Shown: one piece after another, positions 27,544-32,918 of the stretch | Position numbering within the stretch: position 1 is the first letter of the stretch | How the letters are laid out: every line of letters starts with the position of its first letter | NCBI GenBank assembly: GCA_029012225.1 | Contig: JAQXLR010000162.1 | Location: forward strand, 1 to 32,918 | Length of the DNA stretch: 32,918 nt | Reading direction: 5' to 3' | Origin: Clostridiales bacterium | GTDB lineage: Bacteria > Bacillota > Clostridia > Lachnospirales > Lachnospiraceae | Program-made: the position numbers and the translations under genes | Notes under the pieces: model-generated | Seen by the model: only the letters and a program-made list of their open reading frames with translations | Database searches by the model: none | Told to the model about the DNA's origin: nothing

Positions 27544-28701
27544 ATGAAAATTTTTCACCTATCAGATCTTCATATCGGAAAGCAATTTTATCATTATAGT
27601 ATGGTGCAGGAGCAACGTCATATTCTGGGGCAGGTAGTGGCGCTTGTAGAGGAGGAGAAGCCGGATGCGGTAATTCTTGCAGGGGATATCTATGACAGTG
27701 CCATTCCCTCTGCAGAGGCCGTCTCGGTTTTTGATGCATTTTTGACTGCACTCTGCAAAGTGAAGGCACGACCGACGGTGCTTATGATAGCGGGAAACCA
27801 TGACAGTGCCAAAAGACTCGATTTTGCAAGGAGTATTTTGGCAGAGCACCGGGTATATATTGCGGGGCTTCCGCCGATGGAAAAGGAGGAGTTCATCCAA
27901 AGAGTAACGCTGGAAGATGCGTACGGCGAGGTGGATTTTTATCTGCTTCCCTTTGTCAAGCCATCTTATGTCCGTGGACTGCTGGACGAAACGGCACTTA
28001 CCTATAACGATGCGGTAAGGGGAGTGATTGCGCGTGAGGAGATAGATGAGAGCAGGCGAAACGTCCTTGTAAGCCATCAGTTTTATACGGCTTCCGGCAG
28101 TGTCCCCAAAACCTGCGATTCGGAAATACGCTTGACGGGTGGGATTGAGAATGTAGATGTTGGAGCTTTAGAGTGCTTTGATTATGCGGCATTGGGACAT
28201 ATCCATCGTCCGCAGAAAATAGGAAAGGAGCATTATCGCTACTGTGGAACACTGCTTCCGTATTCGGTAAGCGAGGCAGAGGATGAAAAGAGTGTGACGG
28301 TAGTGGAGCTTTTTGGAAAGGGGGAGCCGCTCAAAATCCGTACGCTGCCGTTGTCTCCACTTCGCGGGGTAAGAAGACTGACGGGAACCCTGGCGGAGGT
28401 TTTGCAAAAGGGGGAGTGCTTTGGACATGATTATGTGAGCATCACGCTGACGGATGAGGTGGAGGCGTATGAGCCGAAGGTTCGCCTGGAGGAGAAGTTT
28501 AACCGCATTTTAGAGATTCGCATAGACAATGCCAGAACGAGAAAGCTGCTTGACTTTACAGAGGAGGTAAGGGAGCAAACCGACCCTTATGAGGCATTTG
28601 TGCGTTTTTTTGAGGAGATGAACGGAAGGAAGATGACGGAGGCGGAGGAGAAGATATTGCAGGAGACGATAAACCGTGAGATGGAGGAGGGAGTGCAGTG
28701 A
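27544..28701 (+). CDS. sbcD: Exonuclease SbcCD subunit D
   Basis: MKIFHLSDLHIGKQF, ILAGDIYDSAIPS, IAGNHDSAKRL, ALGHIHRPQ metallophosphoesterase motifs. Confidence 0.95.
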   Translation: MKIFHLSDLHIGKQFYHYSMVQEQRHILGQVVALVEEEKPDAVILAGDIYDSAIPSAEAVSVFDAFLTALCKVKARPTVLMIAGNHDSAKRLDFARSILAEHRVYIAGLPPMEKEEFIQRVTLEDAYGEVDFYLLPFVKPSYVRGLLDETALTYNDAVRGVIAREEIDESRRNVLVSHQFYTASGSVPKTCDSEIRLTGGIENVDVGALECFDYAALGHIHRPQKIGKEHYRYCGTLLPYSVSEAEDEKSVTVVELFGKGEPLKIRTLPLSPLRGVRRLTGTLAEVLQKGECFGHDYVSITLTDEVEAYEPKVRLEEKFNRILEIRIDNARTRKLLDFTEEVREQTDPYEAFVRFFEEMNGRKMTEAEEKILQETINREMEEGVQ

Positions 28702-31580
28702 GACCACAGAGGCTTGTGATGTCCGCCTTCGGTTCCTATGCGGAAAGAACAGAGATTGATTTTTCCGAACAAAAAAGCGGACTTTTTCTGATTTCGGGAG
28801 ATACCGGAGCAGGAAAAACAACAATTTTTGATGCCATTACCTACGCATTATACAATCAGACAAGCGGGGGAGAGCGGAACGGGAATATGATGCGCAGTCA
28901 ATATGCCAAGCCGGAGAACGAGACGTATGTAGAATTCGTGTTTTCTTATGGAAAGGATTGCTATCAGATTCGAAGAAATCCGGAATACAAGATTACCAGG
29001 CAGCTGAAAAACGGAAAGATCAAGGAGCAGAAGATTCCTTCGAGAGTGGAGCTTTTTTTGCCGGACGGCAGCGTCTTTCCTGAAAAAAAGAGTGTAACAG
29101 ACGGAAAAATAGTAGAGATCATCGGGCTTACTGCAGAGCAGTTTACGCAGATTGTAATGATTGCGCAGGGGGATTTTCGCAAATTGCTCTACGCAAAATC
29201 AGATGAGAGAAAAGTTATTTTTTCTAAGCTCTTTCGAACAGAGCCCTTTTATCGACTTCAGGAGCACTTAAAGAATCGCTCCGTGGAGCTGGATGGACGG
29301 ATACAGGAGAATGCGAGAGCGGCAATGCAGGAAAATACAAGGCTGATTTTCCCCAAAGAGGATTTGAAGGAATTGCCGCTTGCGGAGGCAGTGTCCATTA
29401 TGCGGGAGTGTGAGAGGGAGCTTGCGAAAAGGCAGAATGAGAAGCAAGGGGAGATTGATAAGCTAAGAAGCAGAATGACGCAGGCAGAGGCGGAGAACCG
29501 TCTCTTTGAGGAACTTGCGGAAAGAGAGCAGGAGCAGCAAAGGCTTGAGGAAGGCAAGCTTAAGGAGGAGAAACGAAGACATAGGATTGAGGCTGCTCTT
29601 AGGGCAGAGAAAGTGAGCCTGCCACAGGAGAGATGGAAGGAGAAGGAGAGGGAGCTTTTAAAAGCAACCGAACGCATTGAGCGCCTGTCGGCTTGGCAAG
29701 AGGAGGCAGAGCGCAAGTGCAGTAACCAGCAGGAAGAACTAAGTGAGCTGGCAGAGAACAACCGAATTTTGCAGGAGCAGCTGCAAAAAGAGATACACAG
29801 CATAGAGAGCAGCATCCCTGTCTATGAGAGCTTAAGCCGAGAGCTGGAAAAGCTGCAGGCTGCGCAGGAGAGCTATTTGGAAGAAAGGGAGCGCTTTTTT
29901 ATTCGGATGCATGAAAAAAAGATGCATGTCACAAGCCAAAAGGAGACACTGCAAAAGCAGGAAGCCCTTCTTGCACAGGCAGAGGACGAATGGAAGGAGG
30001 CTGCACATCTGGCAGAGCAGGCAGTCCTTTGCTACGAAGCTGCTTACCAGAGCTTTTTTCAGGGGCAGGCAGGATTTTTGGCACGAGGACTGCAGGAAGG
30101 CTCTCCCTGCCCGGTTTGTGGTGCAACGAAGCATCCAAGCCCGGCAAAGCTGCCAAAGACAGCAGTTGACGAAGCACAGGTAAAGGAGGCAAAGAGACGA
30201 AGGGAGCAGGCAGAAAAAAGAAGGGAAGACGCCGGAGAACTCTTTTTGAATCGAAAGGCAGCTGTGAGTGAGGCTGCTCTTGTGCTGGAGCAGGAGCAGA
30301 GGAGCTATGCAGAGCAGGCAGAGGGGCTGGAGCAGGAGCTGGAAGCCTTTTATGAGCATAGGTGTATTGCGTCAAAGGGCGGAGGGACAGCGGATGGTAT
30401 GCAGTGCGAAATCAGCCGCCCTATGTTGGAGGAAAGATGGCGTGATTGGCAGGAGTGCATTAGGGAGGTCGAGCGGATTCGAAAGGGACTTGCCTATCCG
30501 ACGGAGCAAAGAGCAAGAGAGGTCATAGGGGAAAAAGAGGCGACTCTGCTTCAGGCAAGAGAGGATTATGAGCAGAGGAGAGCCGAGTATGAGAGCAGAA
30601 AAGCAGAGCTTGCGATGAGGCAGGGGCAGAGGCTTTTAGAGGAGGAGAAGAAAAAGGAACTTAAGAAGCAGACAACAGAGGCAGAAAAAGCATGGAAAGA
30701 GGCGCTAAGAGAGGCAGGCTTTACCTCCTATGAGGAGTATGCCGTTGCGCAAATGAGCGAGCAGCAGCGTTTGGAGCTGGAGCTTGCTTCTAAGGAGTAC
30801 TTAGAAAGGTGTCACGAGAATCAAGGAAGATTGCAGACGCTTGTTAAGATGACGGAAGGAAAGAGCAGGATATCGCTTGTCGAATGGGAGGAGAAGCTTG
30901 CGGCCACAGAGCAGGAGCGAAGGCTCTTTGAAAGAGAGCGGATGGACATGCACACGGCATATGAGACAGATGTGGCAGTTTTGCGTCGTCATAAAACGTA
31001 TCTGGAGGAGAAAAGTCGTCTGGAAGGCGAGGATATGGTTGTAAAAAGCCTATATCGGACGGCAAGCGGGCGCTTGCCCGGCTCTGCAAAGATTGACTTT
31101 GAGACTTATATCCAAAGACAATATTTTAAGCAGATTATTCATGAGGCAAACAAGCGGCTCTTGACGATGAGCAATCATCAGTTTATGCTTAAACTAAAGG
31201 AAGCGGAACATGCAGGGCGCAAATCCAATGAGGGGCTTGATCTGGCGGTATACAGCTTGGTTACCGACAGTGAGAGAGATGTTAAGACCTTGTCCGGTGG
31301 GGAGGCCTTTTTGGCAGCACTTGCCATGGCACTGGGACTTTCGGATATCGCAATGCGAAAGGCGGGAGCAGTGCATCTTGACATGATGTTTATTGATGAG
31401 GGATTTGGCTCCTTGGACGAGATGTCAAGAAGGCAGGCAATTCAGGTGCTTGACCGTCTTGCAGGAGGAAATCGTCTGGTGGGAATTATTTCGCATGTGA
31501 CAGAATTGAAGGAGCAGATTGAGCACAGACTCTTCGTGTCTCGCACGGAGAAGGGAAGCAAGGCGATGTGGGAGGCGTGA
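28698..31580 (+). CDS. sbcC: Exonuclease SbcCD subunit C (SMC-like ATPase)
   Basis: SGDTGAGKTTIFDAI Walker A, long coiled coil, CPVC zinc hook, TLSGGEAFLAALAMALG signature, MFIDEGFGSLD; GTG start overlapping sbcD stop. Confidence 0.95.
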   Translation: MRPQRLVMSAFGSYAERTEIDFSEQKSGLFLISGDTGAGKTTIFDAITYALYNQTSGGERNGNMMRSQYAKPENETYVEFVFSYGKDCYQIRRNPEYKITRQLKNGKIKEQKIPSRVELFLPDGSVFPEKKSVTDGKIVEIIGLTAEQFTQIVMIAQGDFRKLLYAKSDERKVIFSKLFRTEPFYRLQEHLKNRSVELDGRIQENARAAMQENTRLIFPKEDLKELPLAEAVSIMRECERELAKRQNEKQGEIDKLRSRMTQAEAENRLFEELAEREQEQQRLEEGKLKEEKRRHRIEAALRAEKVSLPQERWKEKERELLKATERIERLSAWQEEAERKCSNQQEELSELAENNRILQEQLQKEIHSIESSIPVYESLSRELEKLQAAQESYLEERERFFIRMHEKKMHVTSQKETLQKQEALLAQAEDEWKEAAHLAEQAVLCYEAAYQSFFQGQAGFLARGLQEGSPCPVCGATKHPSPAKLPKTAVDEAQVKEAKRRREQAEKRREDAGELFLNRKAAVSEAALVLEQEQRSYAEQAEGLEQELEAFYEHRCIASKGGGTADGMQCEISRPMLEERWRDWQECIREVERIRKGLAYPTEQRAREVIGEKEATLLQAREDYEQRRAEYESRKAELAMRQGQRLLEEEKKKELKKQTTEAEKAWKEALREAGFTSYEEYAVAQMSEQQRLELELASKEYLERCHENQGRLQTLVKMTEGKSRISLVEWEEKLAATEQERRLFERERMDMHTAYETDVAVLRRHKTYLEEKSRLEGEDMVVKSLYRTASGRLPGSAKIDFETYIQRQYFKQIIHEANKRLLTMSNHQFMLKLKEAEHAGRKSNEGLDLAVYSLVTDSERDVKTLSGGEAFLAALAMALGLSDIAMRKAGAVHLDMMFIDEGFGSLDEMSRRQAIQVLDRLAGGNRLVGIISHVTELKEQIEHRLFVSRTEKGSKAMWEA

Positions 31581-31648
31581 AAAGGAGAAGAACCGCTTTG
31601 CAATACCGCTTTTGTTCTCGACAATACAGGCTAAGAGAGAGAGTAGAT

Positions 31649-32446
31649 ATGAACAGTGAGAGATGGGAGAGGCCGATTGGTGTATTTGATTCCGGCATAG
31701 GAGGAATCAGTGTGCTGCGAGAGCTTAGGGCTTTGATGCCAAATGAAAACTTTATTTTTTACGGAGACTCAAGACATGCCCCCTATGGAACAAAAAGTCT
31801 TGAGGAGGTCAGAAGATTAAGCTGTGCTGACGCAGCGTATTTAAAAGCGTTGGGGATAAAGGCGTTGGTTGTTGCATGTAATACGGCAACCAGTGCGGCA
31901 ATCCGCATTCTGCGTGAAAAATATGCAGACATGCCGGTCATTGGGATTGAGCCGGCATTAAAGCCGGCGGTGCAGCTATCCGAGTATCCGAGGGTGCTTG
32001 TTCTGGCGACACCGATGACGCTGCGGGAAGAAAAGTTTCAGGCATTGATGCAGGCACATCATAAGGAGGCGGATATTATCCCACTGCCCTGCCCGGGTCT
32101 GGTGGAGTATGTGGAGCGGGGAGAGACAGAGGGGCCTGCCTTGGAGCGGTTTTTGGTTGAGCTGTTTGCGGAATATATGGAGCATCCGGTAGACTGTGTT
32201 GTGTTGGGATGTACACACTATCCCTTTGTACGGGGGGCAATTCAAAAAGTATTGGGAGCACATGTAAAGATATTGGATGGGGGAAAAGGAACAGCGAGAG
32301 AGACAAAGCGACAGCTGCGTGAGAGAGCATTGTTAAATTTGTCGCAGGAGAAGGGAAGGGTTGTCCTGTTAAACAGTCTGGAATCTGAAAACCTGCGGAT
32401 GCTGGGATACCGTTTGCTGAATGCCAAAAAAGAGGAAAAAATATAA
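31649..32446 (+). CDS. murI: Glutamate racemase
   Basis: RPIGVFDSGIGGISVLREL, YGDSRHAPYGTKS, ALVVACNTATSAA, VLGCTHYPF. Confidence 0.95.
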   Translation: MNSERWERPIGVFDSGIGGISVLRELRALMPNENFIFYGDSRHAPYGTKSLEEVRRLSCADAAYLKALGIKALVVACNTATSAAIRILREKYADMPVIGIEPALKPAVQLSEYPRVLVLATPMTLREEKFQALMQAHHKEADIIPLPCPGLVEYVERGETEGPALERFLVELFAEYMEHPVDCVVLGCTHYPFVRGAIQKVLGAHVKILDGGKGTARETKRQLRERALLNLSQEKGRVVLLNSLESENLRMLGYRLLNAKKEEKI

Positions 32447-32533
32447 AAGAAATATAAAATGGGAGGAGGGGCTTTTTAGAAAGCTTTTCGAAAGTTGACA
32501 CATTTCGGACACATTTCTTTCGTATACTTATTT

Positions 32534-32564
32534 CATCGAAAGAAGAGATTGTTTTCTTTCGATG
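32534..32564 (+). repeat. Inverted repeat in murI-glpP intergenic region
   Basis: CATCGAAAGAA (32534-32544)/TTCTTTCGATG (32554-32564), 11-bp perfect arms, 9-nt loop; no T-tract after it. Confidence 0.7.
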
Positions 32565-32606
32565 AGATATCCTTTATATAAAACATTTTCATAACTAAAC
32601 TCCTCG

Positions 32607-32645
32607 AAAAATCCCTGAAAACCGCTGGTTTTCAGGGATTTTTCA
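32607..32645. terminator. Bidirectional intrinsic terminator
   Basis: 17-bp perfect stem AAAAATCCCTGAAAACC-GCT-GGTTTTCAGGGATTTTT (32607-32623/32627-32643). Confidence 0.9.
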
Positions 32646-32652
32646 TGCAAAT

Positions 32653-32918
32653 TTAAAGAAACCAGATTTCCTCCTTTGTGGAGGAGATGCTAATCACACC
32701 GGCCTGCAGCAGCGCCAGTACATCCTCCTTCTCCGATACAAGACCGCCCGCAATGACGGGTATGGAGACGGTTTTACATACCTGCTCCACAATTTTTGGC
32801 ATGAGAGCCGGAAGAACCTCAATTAAGTCAGGCTTTGCGTTTCTTACCTGTCGTTCGATGTTCTCATAAGCCATGGAATCAATGAGAAACAGCCGGAGAA
32901 TGGTGTAAAGACCAAGCT
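32653..32918 (-). CDS. glpP: Glycerol-3-phosphate responsive antiterminator GlpP, C-terminal part (truncated by window end)
   Basis: GLYTILRLFLIDSMAYENIERQVRNAKPDLIEVLPALMPKIVEQVCKTVSIPVIAGGLVSEKEDVLALLQAGVISISSTKEEIWFL; frame remains open to the window edge. Confidence 0.88.
   Translation of the reverse strand, partial: LGLYTILRLFLIDSMAYENIERQVRNAKPDLIEVLPALMPKIVEQVCKTVSIPVIAGGLVSEKEDVLALLQAGVISISSTKEEIWFL

Noticed and set aside
27392-27769. Upstream extension of the minus-strand zinc-ribbon ORF to 27769
   Set aside because: Extension overlaps the 5' end of sbcD antisense and crosses the likely promoter (TATAAT) and RBS; composition is not protein-like
29258-29815. 185-aa minus-strand ORF antisense to sbcC
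   Set aside because: Ser/Leu/Cys-rich low-complexity translation is the shadow of the Glu/Lys-rich SbcC coiled coil
32678-32869. 63-aa plus-strand ORF at the right edge
   Set aside because: Opposite the well-supported glpP reading frame

Overview
Low-GC Gram-positive (Lachnospiraceae/Clostridia-like) chromosomal window. Left third (1-13116): a cell-surface glycan cluster with a flippase tail, an acyltransferase-3, a GT-D-like protein, GtrII/GtrA, three GT-C-like membrane proteins, three GtrB/DPM-type GT2 enzymes and two GT1/GT4-type enzymes. Middle: the conserved sporulation/housekeeping block spoIIE-tilS-hpt-ftsH, then a GH13 amylase, tRNA-Tyr, a Ca2+-type P-ATPase and a GPH-family sugar symporter. 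Right: a RelB/DinJ-RelE/ParE toxin-antitoxin pair, tRNA-Gly and tRNA-Phe, a zinc-ribbon protein, sbcD-sbcC, murI and the C-terminal part of glpP. I see no CRISPR array, prophage, transposase or clearly novel multi-gene system. The best second-look items are regulatory: a TTGACA-N21-TATAAT promoter with a Spo0A-like box before a short-membrane-domain SpoIIE, a structured inverted-repeat intergenic transcript candidate between murI and glpP, a leader with two hairpins in the glycan cluster, a palindromic operator at the GPH transporter, and a self-operator candidate at the TA pair.
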